A DNA stretch of 64,000 nucleotides from an uncultured Flavobacteriaceae bacterium (lineage in GTDB: Bacteria; Bacteroidota; Bacteroidia; Flavobacteriales; Flavobacteriaceae): contig CANLCJ010000017.1 in assembly GCA_947489085.1 (NCBI GenBank), positions 30,716 to 94,715 on the forward strand, in the 5' to 3' direction. The notes beneath the pieces were generated by a model. The model was not told where the DNA came from. It did no database searches and saw only the letters and a list, made by a program, of their open reading frames with translations. This document shows, in pieces, positions 16,562 to 25,761 of the stretch. Position numbers and translations under genes: made by a program. Numbering within the stretch: the first letter of the stretch is position 1; each line of letters opens with the position of its first letter.

Positions 16562-17914
16562 ATGAAAAAAAAGTGCCTATATAATGTTTTTATAAGTTTC
16601 GTGTGGATTTGTAGCTTAAGCTGCTCAACCAGCGAAGATACTGACACGCCTAACGAAAATATTGTTTCAAACAATAACATTCAGGTCAAAACATTTGGAG
16701 GGAGCTTAAACGATAGCGGGAAAGCTGTAATAGCGACAACAGATGGGGGTTATATTGTTTTAGGACACACCCAAAGTGCAGATGGCGATATTATAGGAAA
16801 AACAAACACATCTTTCGACTACTTGCTTCTAAAATTTAATGCCAATAGTGAGTTGCAATGGCAGAGAGCTTATGGCGGTACAGGTAACGATAGGGGGGAA
16901 GCTATTATAGAAACAACAGATGGCGGTTTTGCGGTACTGGGTTTTAGCGAAAGTGAAGACTTAGACGTAACAGCAAATGCTGGTGCCAGCGATTTTTGGC
17001 TGTTAAAACTTAATGCTTTTGGAGAAGTTCTCTGGCAAAACACTTATGGATTTCAAGGAGCAGATACAGGAATGGCATTAGTACAAACCAACGATGGCGG
17101 ATTTTTAATTACGGGAAGCCTAGACGTATCCTCTTCTTTAGGCGAAGGCAATGCAGGAAAAACACGCTCCGCAAAACGCCATGCTGGTGGTAACTATTGG
17201 GTTATTAAAACAGATCCTAATGGGCAAAGAGAATGGAGCAGGTTTTATGGCGGTTCTTTTACAGATACCCCCACCGATATTATCCAATCTGAGGATAATG
17301 GCTATATTGTTATAGGGTCATCAGACAGTAATGATTTGGATATAACAGGCAACAAAGGCAGTTACGATTTTTGGGTTTTAAAACTCTCAAGTACTGGTGA
17401 GTTGCTATGGCAACGCAGCTATGGCGGTTCGCAAATAGACCAAGCACACAGTATTACCATAGCCAACGATGGCAATTATCTTATAGCGGGAGACACGCGT
17501 AGTAACGATCAAGATGTCGCAAACAACAATGGTGCGGCAGATGTTTTTCTGGTTAAAATAAGACCCAATGGCAATTTAATTTGGCAAAAAACTTTTGGAG
17601 GTAGCGGTTTCGATGCAGCACGTAGCATTATAAAAGATAGATCGGGTGGGTTTTTAATAGCTGGGAGTTCTAGAAGTTTAGATGGAGACTTGAGTAAAAA
17701 TAATGGACAAAACGACGCTTGGATTTTAAAAATAAACGCTGATGGCGATTTAGAATGGCAAGATACTATAGGAGGTGCTAATATAGACCTCGCGTTTAGT
17801 GCTGCCCAACTAAACAATAATACTGTAGTAATTGTGGGCGAAACTAGCAGTGCCGATATAGATATACAACAAAACAAAGGGTTTACCGATGTTTTACTAC
17901 TAAAACTAAATTAA
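16562..17914 (+). CDS. Seven-repeat beta-propeller lipoprotein
   Basis: A 450-residue lipoprotein with lipobox SLSC at C21, followed by STSEDTD. The rest is seven repeats of about 54-60 residues with consensus WQ-x-T-F/Y-GG-x3-D ... DGGFLIxGSSxSxDxD ... GxxDxWLLKLNxxGxLxWQ. They begin at VKTFGG (about 41) and continue through LQWQRAYGG, VLWQNTYG, REWSRFYGG, LLWQRSYGG, LIWQKTFGG and LEWQDTIGG. This suggests a seven-bladed propeller used as a binding scaffold. It starts 15 bases after the choice-of-anchor B gene and ends 6 bases before the MbnP-like gene. No catalytic residues were recognised. Confidence 0.78.
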   Translation: MKKKCLYNVFISFVWICSLSCSTSEDTDTPNENIVSNNNIQVKTFGGSLNDSGKAVIATTDGGYIVLGHTQSADGDIIGKTNTSFDYLLLKFNANSELQWQRAYGGTGNDRGEAIIETTDGGFAVLGFSESEDLDVTANAGASDFWLLKLNAFGEVLWQNTYGFQGADTGMALVQTNDGGFLITGSLDVSSSLGEGNAGKTRSAKRHAGGNYWVIKTDPNGQREWSRFYGGSFTDTPTDIIQSEDNGYIVIGSSDSNDLDITGNKGSYDFWVLKLSSTGELLWQRSYGGSQIDQAHSITIANDGNYLIAGDTRSNDQDVANNNGAADVFLVKIRPNGNLIWQKTFGGSGFDAARSIIKDRSGGFLIAGSSRSLDGDLSKNNGQNDAWILKINADGDLEWQDTIGGANIDLAFSAAQLNNNTVVIVGETSSADIDIQQNKGFTDVLLLKLN

Positions 17915-17920
17915 TTTGTT

Positions 17921-18700
17921 ATGAAAAAGATAGTACCAATTTTTGCAATTCTAATCGCCTTGTTTTTTGCATGTAACGGCGAGGATTCCACCAATTTGGA
18001 GAATGTTAATAGTAGCGCAAGTCAAGTTACTTTAAATTTTGAACACACGTGGGAAGAGACACCAGTAACTAATGCAGCATTCAATACCATTCAATTTACC
18101 AATGCCAATGGAGAAGCTATGAGTATTACCAGGCTGCGTTATCTTATATCTAACATTACATTTACAAAAGCCACAGGAGAGCGTATTGTTATAGATGGTT
18201 ATAATTTGGTAGATGTTACCAATACAACAAATTTAGAACAAATTATAAGTGAAGTTCCTCATGGTAACTATACTAACGTTTCGTTTACATTTGGTTTCGA
18301 TAATGCGGCCAATTACAATAACAATTATCAAGATTTAAATACTGCAGTTTGGAATGTTCCTGATGTTTTAGGTGGTGGCTACCACTATATGCAGTTAGAA
18401 GGGAAATATATAGCAGATGACGCTACAGAAAAAGGCTATGTTTACCACGCTATAAGAGCCGTAGACATAACAGGAGACACCCCGAGATTTGAAGATACGT
18501 TTTTTACAGTAAATCTGGGCGCTGTAAACATTACAAAAGAAACAGAATTAACTGTAGAAATGGATGTTGCAGAATGGTTTAAAACGCCTAATACTTGGGA
18601 TTTAAACGAGTTAGATACGATGCTTATGCCAAACTTTAATGCTCAGTTATTAATGTACGAGAATGGACAAAACGTATTCCGATTAAAAGACATCAATTAA
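17921..18700 (+). CDS. MbnP-like lipoprotein
   Basis: A 259-residue lipoprotein (lipobox FFAC at C18, then NGED). The mature part fits the MbnP family: VTLNFEHTWE at the start, FTNANGEAMSITRLRYLISNITF, YNLVDVTN and GGGYHYMQLEGKY (about 151-163). In methanotrophs MbnP is the substrate of the di-haem enzyme MbnH, which converts a tryptophan of MbnP to kynurenine and thereby creates a copper site. Tryptophans here are W44, W144, W219 and W226. The next gene, 1 base away, is an MbnH-like enzyme, so the pairing supports the call. Which Trp, if any, is modified cannot be told from sequence. Confidence 0.78.
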   Translation: MKKIVPIFAILIALFFACNGEDSTNLENVNSSASQVTLNFEHTWEETPVTNAAFNTIQFTNANGEAMSITRLRYLISNITFTKATGERIVIDGYNLVDVTNTTNLEQIISEVPHGNYTNVSFTFGFDNAANYNNNYQDLNTAVWNVPDVLGGGYHYMQLEGKYIADDATEKGYVYHAIRAVDITGDTPRFEDTFFTVNLGAVNITKETELTVEMDVAEWFKTPNTWDLNELDTMLMPNFNAQLLMYENGQNVFRLKDIN

Positions 18701-18701
18701 G

Positions 18702-19763
18702 GTGAAAAAAGCAAGGTTCAAATATATTATAGGTTTATGGAGTTTTTTTACAGTTTTATCTTGTAGTACGGAAGATTCTAGCCTAGAAAATGCACCAACA
18801 CCAAGCCAGCTTGATGTACCAGTACTTTTCGAGCGTAATATAATTGCACCATTATTACCTGTAGATAACCCTCTAACAGAAGAAGGCATTGCACTTGGCG
18901 AAAGGTTATTTTTCGACCCCTTGCTTTCTAAAGACAATACTATTTCTTGTGCAAGCTGCCATGCCCCTGCACAAGCGTTTTCAGATACTGTACAATTTAG
19001 CAGAGGGGTAGAAGAAAACTTAGGCGAAAGAAATGCAATGCCGCTATTTAACTTAGCATGGAATTTTAGCGAGCGTTTTTTTTGGGACGGGCAGTCCTTT
19101 AGTTTAGAACACCAAGCTTTGGCACCAGTAACAAACCCTAAAGAAATGGGAAGCACTTGGCCAGATGTAGTTGCTAAGCTTCAAGACCATGCGAGCTATC
19201 CAGATTTGTTTGAGCAGGCTTTCGGTACCACGCTCGTAGATTCTGTAACAGTTACTAAGGCTTTGGCGCAATACGAGCGTACACTAATATCCGCAAACTC
19301 CAAATTCGATAAATTCTTATTAGGCGAGGTGGCCTTAACACCAGAAGAACAAAATGGTTTCGATGTGTTTATGGACGAAGCCAGAGGCGATTGCTTTCAC
19401 TGTCATGGTAGTGATAAAAACCCTTTATGGACAGATAACGATTTTCATAATAATGGCTTAGATGCCGTAATTACAGATGTTGGTCTCGGTGCTGTAACCG
19501 GAGACCCTGCAGACCACGGTAAGTTTAGATCACCCTCTTTACGTAATCTAGCTTTTACAGCCCCGTACATGCACGATGGCCGTTTTGAAACTCTAGAGCA
19601 GGTTATTAATCATTATAGCGAAGGTCTAAAAGATTCTCCAACAATAGATCCACTTATGAAAAAAGTAGCTTTAGGAGGTGTTGGGCTAACTCCAAAAGAT
19701 AAGTCGGATTTAAAAGCGTTTTTATTGGCATTGAGTGATGCCACTTTTGTGGCAAATAACTAA
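18702..19763 (+). CDS. Di-haem cytochrome c peroxidase, MbnH/MauG type, lipoprotein
   Basis: A 353-residue protein with two c-type haem sites: CASCH (83-87) and CFHCH (231-235). Other family features are FFWDGQ (W128, between the domains) and FRSPSLRNLAFTAPYMHDGRFETLEQVI (275-301), with M290 a candidate axial ligand. The start is a GTG one base after the MbnP-like stop, so translation is coupled. The signal is a lipobox (VLSC, C21) followed by STEDSS. This predicts a lipid-anchored enzyme, unlike the soluble periplasmic MauG and bacterial peroxidases. Pairing with MbnP favours protein-tryptophan oxidation over simple peroxide removal, by inference. Confidence 0.85.
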   Translation: MKKARFKYIIGLWSFFTVLSCSTEDSSLENAPTPSQLDVPVLFERNIIAPLLPVDNPLTEEGIALGERLFFDPLLSKDNTISCASCHAPAQAFSDTVQFSRGVEENLGERNAMPLFNLAWNFSERFFWDGQSFSLEHQALAPVTNPKEMGSTWPDVVAKLQDHASYPDLFEQAFGTTLVDSVTVTKALAQYERTLISANSKFDKFLLGEVALTPEEQNGFDVFMDEARGDCFHCHGSDKNPLWTDNDFHNNGLDAVITDVGLGAVTGDPADHGKFRSPSLRNLAFTAPYMHDGRFETLEQVINHYSEGLKDSPTIDPLMKKVALGGVGLTPKDKSDLKAFLLALSDATFVANN

Positions 19764-20233
19764 GGTTAGTCTAAAAAAATGTTTTTGAAAAAAACTTTAC
19801 AATTTTAGTAAATAGTATTATTCGAAATTTCTTAGGGAAGTACAGTGTTGATTGTAAATTTGATCCCATTTAAGTCGTTTTTACCAGATTGACGTCTATT
19901 TTTAATATCTGTAATTATCGCTTTAGGGTTAAATATGATCCTGTTTGCGAAAGGTTAAAAACCGTTTTCTATTCCTAAATTGTCAAAGTATCAAAACGAA
20001 AGAAATAAACATGAAATTGAATACAATTTGAGTTAATACTTTAAGAAAAATAAATATAAATAAAGGATTTGAGCTACAATCTGCGTTTGAAATCACTTTG
20101 TTTTCGTTAAAACCGTGTTTTTATGATAAATAACTCAAATTAGATTTTGTATTGTATACTATTTATTATTAAGTTTATACCCTGTTAGTTAGATCTAACA
20201 ACACATATACAATTTAAACTAAATATTATAATT
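19764..20233. other. 470-base intergenic region with separated inverted repeats
   Basis: No coding frame was recognised. AATTTGAGTTA (20025-20035) and its exact complement TAACTCAAATT (20131-20141) bound about 117 bases. A 12-base palindrome GTTAGATCTAAC lies at 20188-20199, 35 bases before the next ATG, where an operator would sit. TAAATTTG occurs near 19856 but is far from the next gene. No convincing terminator follows the peroxidase gene. Confidence 0.4.
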
Positions 20234-21064
20234 ATGAGAAAAATTACATTAATTTGTTTTTTACTACTAATGGCAATTGTTGCTGATTTACAAGCTCAGG
20301 ATTTTACCAGAGTTGATGGTACTTACAGAATGAGAGTTAGGGATTCGGATCCTGAAGTTTACATTACACTACCTAACAGTGACCCTATTCCCGAAGGCGA
20401 TCGTATCAATCTTAATTTTGAAGAGTTAGACTTAAATAGTAATAGACAAATACTTTCCATTACAGCTAATCCTGATGGTAGATTCGTAGTTGATGATGAT
20501 GGTATCAATCAGCCACTAGATTTCTTCATCCAATCTCTTATTCCTGGTCAAGGTGCATTAGTATATGCAGAACCTGAAAATGCCAGCACGCCTATAGCCG
20601 TTCAAAGTGAACAAGGTGTGGATATATTAGGGACGTCTCCAGAAGTTGGTCAGTGGTTTTTTAGAGGTGACAATCAATGGTTCAATAATCTTAGAATAGG
20701 GGAAACTTCTGCAAGAAGAGTTAATGCCTCATCAGGAATAGTTAGACTTACTGGTGGTGGTGGTACTGTATTTGATTTCGTAGAGGCAGCTTTCGATCAA
20801 ACATTAAGTACAGATTCTAATGAGTTATCTTCAAACGATTTCTTTATTTCTAATCCAGTAAATAACATTTTAGAAATAAGCACTAACGTTACTAAAATTG
20901 ATCAAGTTGAAGTTTACAGCTTATTAGGTAACAAAGTATTAACGCAGTCTACAGAGGCTTTATCTTCAACTAGTTTGGATGTTGCTGGTTTATCTGCAGG
21001 TGTTTATTTAGTAACAGTAGACACACCAAAAGGTGTTTTTACTACTAAGGTTATTAAGCAATAA
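20234..21064 (+). CDS. T9SS type A sorting-domain protein of unknown function
   Basis: A 276-residue secreted protein: signal peptide (1-21, ending LQAQ), a unique central region (about 22-190, including GTYRMRVRDSDPEVYITLP and a GGGGT stretch), and a C-terminal T9SS tail (about 200-276: FFISNPVNNILEI, VEVYSLLGNKVL, LSAGVYLVTV, TTKVIKQ). I do not recognise the central region. It is followed by a strong terminator and stands alone. The palindrome at 20188-20199 may regulate it. Confidence 0.75.
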   Translation: MRKITLICFLLLMAIVADLQAQDFTRVDGTYRMRVRDSDPEVYITLPNSDPIPEGDRINLNFEELDLNSNRQILSITANPDGRFVVDDDGINQPLDFFIQSLIPGQGALVYAEPENASTPIAVQSEQGVDILGTSPEVGQWFFRGDNQWFNNLRIGETSARRVNASSGIVRLTGGGGTVFDFVEAAFDQTLSTDSNELSSNDFFISNPVNNILEISTNVTKIDQVEVYSLLGNKVLTQSTEALSSTSLDVAGLSAGVYLVTVDTPKGVFTTKVIKQ

Positions 21065-21117
21065 TATATGCTTTAGATCGTAGAAAGCTTCATAGTTTTT
21101 TACTCAAAATTTAATTG

Positions 21118-21147
21118 AACAGGCTATCTTTCTAAGGTAGCCTGTTT
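21118..21147 (+). terminator. Rho-independent terminator
   Basis: AACAGGCTATCTT (21118-21130) pairs with AAGGTAGCCTGTT (21135-21147): 13 pairs including one T-G, with a TCTA loop and a following T run. It ends the T9SS protein transcript. Confidence 0.85.
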
Positions 21148-21281
21148 TTCGTTTAACCCTATAACATGTTAAAAGCCAAACAAAGATGTGTCCAGTCTGC
21201 AGAAATCTTTGTTTTTAGGAAGAAAAGCTTAAGCTTATCAAAAATTTGAGTCTATCTGAGAAACTGTAATTTTTTAGTGCT

Positions 21282-22337
21282 TTACAGTTGCCCTTTTAAT
21301 TTTAGTAGTGGTGTCTTAAAATTTAGCTCATTAAGGATCTCTATGGCTCTAGAACTTCGTAGTCCTGATTGGCAATATACAACAAGAGGTTTGGAGGTTT
21401 TAATTTCGTGGCTACGCGTTTCTAGCTCGTCTAAAGGGATATGTTGGCCTCCTATGTGGTAGTTCTCGCGTTCCCAGAGTTCTCGAACATCTAATAGGTT
21501 ATAGTCTTGAAGAGCGGCCTCTAGCGTTTCTAAGCTAATTTCATCTTTGTTAATATGGGTATGTATGCCACAGAAAAACTCATAATCAGTTTCTAGAGTT
21601 GTAAGTTGAGCATTTTCAGTTTTATCGAATTCTAAAAGTAACTGTCGGTGAGAGAGCATATCATAGGTTAACAGTTGTCCAGACAGGGGGATACCAATAC
21701 CACATATAATTTTAATCGCTTCACTGGCTTGGAAACTCCCAATCACTCCTGGTAATACGCCCAAAACGCCTATATCTGAACAATTAGGGACAGCACCTGG
21801 TTGGGGCGGTGTAGGGTACAAGCAGCGGTAGGTTGGACCGTTATTATAATTAAAGACACTAACCTGACCTTCAAATTTAAAAATAGCACCGAAAACTAAA
21901 GGTTTTTTTGTGAGTACAGCAGCATCGTTAACCAAATATCGAGTTGGAAAATTATCGCTGCCATCTATAATGATATCGTAAGCTTTAAAAAGCGTTAACG
22001 CATTGCTTTTAGAAAGCATTTCGATATGGATTTTAAAATGTACAAACGGATTTAAGCGCCTGAGTTTGGTTGCAGCAACTTCGGCTTTAGGCTGGCCTAT
22101 GTCGTCATGGGTATAAAGTATTTGGCGCTGTAAATTACTTTGATCTACAACATCGTTATCTATAATACCAATGGTGCCAACGCCAGCGGCCGTAAGGTAT
22201 TGTAAAATAGGACAGCCTAAACCTCCAGCTCCAATAACCAGTACTTTAGCTTTTTTTAATTTTTCTTGTCCTTCAAGGCCTATTTGGTCTAAGATAAGAT
22301 GACGGTTGTATTGTTTTTTTTCTTCTGTACTTAACAT
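21282..22337 (-). CDS. thiF: ThiF/MoeB-type adenylyltransferase fused to a rhodanese domain
   Basis: A 351-residue protein that should adenylate the C-terminal Gly-Gly of ThiS and help load sulfur for thiazole formation. The E1-like domain (about 1-240) has the nucleotide-binding GAGGLG (36-41), IIDNDVVDQSNLQRQ (58-72), and C186 in PNCSDIGVLG, equivalent in place to the ThiF cysteine. A rhodanese domain (about 265-350) carries C322 in YCQSGLRSS and could transfer persulfide sulfur, a job done by the rhodanese part of ThiI in enteric bacteria. It is the last gene of the thiamine operon, 5 bases after thiH. A MoeB role in molybdopterin synthesis cannot be excluded but the context favours ThiF. 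Confidence 0.85.
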   Translation of the reverse strand: MLSTEEKKQYNRHLILDQIGLEGQEKLKKAKVLVIGAGGLGCPILQYLTAAGVGTIGIIDNDVVDQSNLQRQILYTHDDIGQPKAEVAATKLRRLNPFVHFKIHIEMLSKSNALTLFKAYDIIIDGSDNFPTRYLVNDAAVLTKKPLVFGAIFKFEGQVSVFNYNNGPTYRCLYPTPPQPGAVPNCSDIGVLGVLPGVIGSFQASEAIKIICGIGIPLSGQLLTYDMLSHRQLLLEFDKTENAQLTTLETDYEFFCGIHTHINKDEISLETLEAALQDYNLLDVRELWERENYHIGGQHIPLDELETRSHEIKTSKPLVVYCQSGLRSSRAIEILNELNFKTPLLKLKGQL

Positions 22338-22342
22338 AGTGT

Positions 22343-23488
22343 TTAATGGCTAAAGTGTTCCCAGTCTTTCCACACCACTTCTAAACCTTGGCCTTTTAGC
22401 ATGTCTACGATCGTTTCGGTACTGCGTTCGTCTGAGATTTCAAACTGTTCTAGAGATTGCGGAGCTACAGCATAGCCTCCTGGATTTGTTTTAGACTCTG
22501 CACTAATGGAAGTGATGCCTAAATTTACAATATTATTTCTAAAGACTTCACTTTCTCGGGTAGACATAGACAGTTCTACATCCTCATCCAGCAAGCGAAA
22601 GGCACAGATGGTTTGTACCAAATCGGCATCGGTCATTTCTACTTTAGGTTCTAAACCGCCGCTATGTGGGCGTAATCTTGGAAAAGAAATCGAGTATTTT
22701 GTTTTCCAGTAGTTCTTCTGTAAGTACTTTAAATGTAAGGCGGTAAAAAAACTATCAGCCCTCCAGTCTTCCAATCCAAAAAGCGCGCCTAAACCTATTT
22801 TATGAATGCCTGCTTTACCTAAACGGTCTGGGGTTTCTAAGCGGTAATTAAAATTAGATTTTTTCCCTTTAGGGTGGTGTTTTTTATACTCATCGCGATG
22901 GTAGGTTTCTTGATATACCAATACGGCATATAAACCGTGTGCAGCGAGGTATTCGTATTCGTCTTGGTCTAAGGGTTGTACTTCAATAGTAATGTTAGAA
23001 AAGTGCGTACGGATTAGTTGTATGGCATTCTTTATGTATGCTACGCCTACGGTTTTATTTGCTTCGCCAGTCACCAATAAAATATGATCGTAGCCTTTTG
23101 CTTTTAAAAAAGCGACTTCTTTAAGTATTTCACTATCTGTGAGCGTGCGTCGCGGAATTTTATTTGTCATACTAAATCCGCAGTAGGTACAAATGTTTTG
23201 GCATTCGTTGCTTAAATACATGGGCGCGTACATTTGCATGGTATTTCCAAAACGCTTTTTAGTGAGTAACCTGCTTTGTTGGGCCATTTGCTCTAGATAG
23301 GGTTTCGCCGCAGGAGAAATAAGTGCCTTAAAATCTTCTAAAGTTCTTTTAGAGGCTGCCAAGGCCTGTTGTACGTCTGCTTCGGTTTTATTAAAGATAC
23401 TGTTTAGTGTATCGTCCCAATTATAACTGTTAAACACGTCTGTAAAGTACGTTGTGTTTAGGGGTTTATTTTTGGCTTTTGGCTCCAT
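22343..23488 (-). CDS. thiH: 2-iminoacetate synthase (tyrosine lyase)
   Basis: A radical SAM enzyme that cleaves tyrosine to dehydroglycine (2-iminoacetate) and p-cresol, supplying the glycine-derived part of the thiazole ring. The 381 residues include the cluster motif CQNICTYC (C96, C100, C103) and the family blocks IEVQPLDQDEYEYLAAHGLYAV and KIGLGALFGLEDWR. Use of ThiH implies no need for the oxygen-dependent ThiO route. It lies 34 bases after thiG and 5 before thiF. Confidence 0.95.
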   Translation of the reverse strand: MEPKAKNKPLNTTYFTDVFNSYNWDDTLNSIFNKTEADVQQALAASKRTLEDFKALISPAAKPYLEQMAQQSRLLTKKRFGNTMQMYAPMYLSNECQNICTYCGFSMTNKIPRRTLTDSEILKEVAFLKAKGYDHILLVTGEANKTVGVAYIKNAIQLIRTHFSNITIEVQPLDQDEYEYLAAHGLYAVLVYQETYHRDEYKKHHPKGKKSNFNYRLETPDRLGKAGIHKIGLGALFGLEDWRADSFFTALHLKYLQKNYWKTKYSISFPRLRPHSGGLEPKVEMTDADLVQTICAFRLLDEDVELSMSTRESEVFRNNIVNLGITSISAESKTNPGGYAVAPQSLEQFEISDERSTETIVDMLKGQGLEVVWKDWEHFSH

Positions 23489-23522
23489 AAGGATCGCTTT
23501 TGTAGGGTCTAATAATTTGGAT

Positions 23523-24293
23523 TTAGTTTAAAAAGCTTGTTAAAGGACTGCTGGCTTCTGCATGTTGTTTAACAGGTGCTAATTTGGCTTCGTAAGCCAT
23601 GCGGCCAGCTGCTACTGCCATTTTAAACGCTTTAGCCATAGCTATGGGGTTTTGGGAAACTGCTATTGCGGTATTCACCAAAACAGCATCGGCACCAAGC
23701 TCCATAGCATAAGCGGCATGCGATGGTGCGCCAATACCTGCGTCTACGATTACAGGTACATTGGTCTGGTCGATTATAATTTCTAAAAAGTCCTTAGTTT
23801 TTAAGCCTTTGTTACTTCCTATTGGGGCGCCTAAAGGCATCACACATTGCGTGCCTACCTCTTCGAGGCGTTTACACAATACAGGATCGGCATGTATATA
23901 AGGCATCACAACAAATCCTAATTTTACTAATGCTTCAGCCGCTTTTAGAGTTTCTATAGGGTCTGGTAAAAGGTATTTAGGATCTGGGTGTATTTCTAAT
24001 TTTACCCAATTGGTTTCTAGAGCCTCTCTAGAGAGCTGTGCTGCAAAAACAGCTTCCTCGGCGGTGCGTACACCAGAGGTGTTTGGTAGAAGGTGAATTC
24101 TATCGTGAGCGAGGTGTGTTAATATGTCGTCTTCGGTATTATCTACTTCGACACGTTTTAAAGCGACAGTGACCAGTTCACTTTCACTTTCAATTAGGGC
24201 AGCCTCCATTAAGGCAGAGGTGCTAAATTTACCTGTACCTGTAAATAACCGAGAGCTAAATGTTTTATCTGCTATGTTTAAAGTTGTATGCAT
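23523..24293 (-). CDS. thiG: Thiazole synthase
   Basis: Joins 1-deoxy-xylulose 5-phosphate, 2-iminoacetate and ThiS thiocarboxylate into the thiazole phosphate. The 256 residues show the TIM-barrel ThiG blocks: [52 protein letters not shown] with the expected Schiff-base K98, PIGSNKGL and [31 protein letters not shown]. Normal length. It lies between thiE and thiH in the operon. Confidence 0.96.
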   Translation of the reverse strand: MHTTLNIADKTFSSRLFTGTGKFSTSALMEAALIESESELVTVALKRVEVDNTEDDILTHLAHDRIHLLPNTSGVRTAEEAVFAAQLSREALETNWVKLEIHPDPKYLLPDPIETLKAAEALVKLGFVVMPYIHADPVLCKRLEEVGTQCVMPLGAPIGSNKGLKTKDFLEIIIDQTNVPVIVDAGIGAPSHAAYAMELGADAVLVNTAIAVSQNPIAMAKAFKMAVAAGRMAYEAKLAPVKQHAEASSPLTSFLN

Positions 24294-24334
24294 GGCGTGT
24301 GTTGTTTTTTGCTACTCACTAAAAGGGAGTAGCG

Positions 24335-24982
24335 CTATTTTTTATCAAATGTATAACGTTGTTCTAAAGTAGAAGAAGCGTTAAGTAATTGGTTAAATGT
24401 ATGTATACGATTAAAATCTTGAGTAATTGCTCCCGAAACAGCAATTCCAGAGATGCCTGTTTTTAGAATGGCTGGCACGTCTTCTAAAGTAATACCGCCT
24501 ATAGCAAGTATGGGTGTTTTAGTATTTAGAGCGTCTATTAGTGCCGTATAACCATTCAATCCCAGTACAGGGCTTAGGTTTGCTTTGGTGTCTGTAAATT
24601 TAAAAGGACCTAAGCCAATGTAATCTACGTCTTTTTTAATTAGGGTCTGGCAATCGTCTAAAGTGTTTGCGGTACCTCCAATGATTTGCCAACTGTATAG
24701 TGTTTTTCTAGCATCTAGAGGGCAGGTATCGGTTTTTCCTAAATGCACACCGTCTGCTTTAACTGCTTTGGCAATTCTATAATGGTCGTTAATAATGAGG
24801 CGGGTTTGAAAATGGCTTGTAATTTCGCGTGCTTGTGTCGCTAGTTTTAAAAGTTTCTTTTCCGAACAATTTTTTAAACGTAATTGTACCAATTCGGCTC
24901 CAGAAGTACATGCTTTTTGTATGTGCTCTATATGGGCTTTAGGAGACTCGCCTTGAGATATGTAATGGAGTTTTGGTATCAT
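24335..24982 (-). CDS. thiE: Thiamine phosphate synthase
   Basis: Couples the pyrimidine pyrophosphate and thiazole phosphate to thiamine phosphate. The 215 residues show VQLRLKN, LIINDHYRIAKAVKADGVHLGKTD, IIGGTANTLDD, DYIGLGPFKFTDTKAN, ILAIGGITLEDV and GISGIAVSGAI, the phosphate-binding ThiE pattern. The ATG overlaps the thiD stop by 4 bases, so the two are translationally coupled. A second ThiE-like gene lies at 29510. This copy has the more complete active-site pattern and is taken as the main enzyme. Confidence 0.93.
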   Translation of the reverse strand: MIPKLHYISQGESPKAHIEHIQKACTSGAELVQLRLKNCSEKKLLKLATQAREITSHFQTRLIINDHYRIAKAVKADGVHLGKTDTCPLDARKTLYSWQIIGGTANTLDDCQTLIKKDVDYIGLGPFKFTDTKANLSPVLGLNGYTALIDALNTKTPILAIGGITLEDVPAILKTGISGIAVSGAITQDFNRIHTFNQLLNASSTLEQRYTFDKK

Positions 24983-25755
24983 CGTGATGTAAAAGAATTG
25001 GAAGCATAGGTATGATGGCCTAATAAGCTTGTATTTGAGTTTAAGAAGGCTTCGGTATACTGTTTTGCCATAAGCGCAGCATCTTCTAAGGGAAGCCCTA
25101 ATAAAATTTGACTGGCCAGTGCAGAGGACAACACACAGCCACTGCCATGTTTTTCGTGAACCGTTAACGCTTTTGGAGGTATAGAAGTCATTACTATTTT
25201 ATTATAGTGTAAGGTGTCCCATCCTTTTTTATCACGACGATGTCCGCCTTTTAAGTAAATATGAGTTAAGGCCGAAATGTGCTCTAAGGTGCTTTCTATG
25301 GTTAAATTGGGGTGTAACCACTGTATCTCGTTATAATTAGGTGTAATTATAAAACATTGTGCCCATATTTTATGGAGTAGGTCTTGATTTTCGTGTGTAT
25401 GGAAATCGAAACCAGCCGAGGCTTTGATTATAGGGTCTAAAATGATTTTTAAATTAGCGTTTAGGGTTAATAAATGATCTAATAGATTAGAGAGTACACT
25501 CCAAGATTCTACAAGACCTATTTTAACAACGGTAATATCAAAACGCTCAAAAAGAACAGAGATTTGAGCGGTAATAAGCTCAGGCTTTAACCATTCGCAA
25601 CGGCTAAAGTTAGTATCGTTTTGAACGGTAACAGCGGTACATACCGATAGGCCATAGAGTCCATGCGCTTCGAATGTCTTAATGTCGGATGTTAGTCCTG
25701 CACCGCCGCTAGGGTCATGTCCTGCTATTGTTAATATGTAGTGGTTTTGTTTCAT
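24979..25755 (-). CDS. thiD: Hydroxymethylpyrimidine/phosphomethylpyrimidine kinase
   Basis: Phosphorylates the pyrimidine moiety to the pyrophosphate used by ThiE. The 258 residues have the ribokinase-like ThiD signatures AGHDPSGGAGLTSDIKTFEAHG (about 11-32), VQNDTNF, ILDPIIKASAGF, ITPNYNEIQWL and HGSGCVLSSALASQI with its anion-hole GSGC. The first gene after the SNF2 helicase in the operon, 6 bases away, and coupled to thiE. Confidence 0.94.
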   Translation of the reverse strand: MKQNHYILTIAGHDPSGGAGLTSDIKTFEAHGLYGLSVCTAVTVQNDTNFSRCEWLKPELITAQISVLFERFDITVVKIGLVESWSVLSNLLDHLLTLNANLKIILDPIIKASAGFDFHTHENQDLLHKIWAQCFIITPNYNEIQWLHPNLTIESTLEHISALTHIYLKGGHRRDKKGWDTLHYNKIVMTSIPPKALTVHEKHGSGCVLSSALASQILLGLPLEDAALMAKQYTEAFLNSNTSLLGHHTYASNSFTSR

Positions 25756-25761
25756 ATAGTA

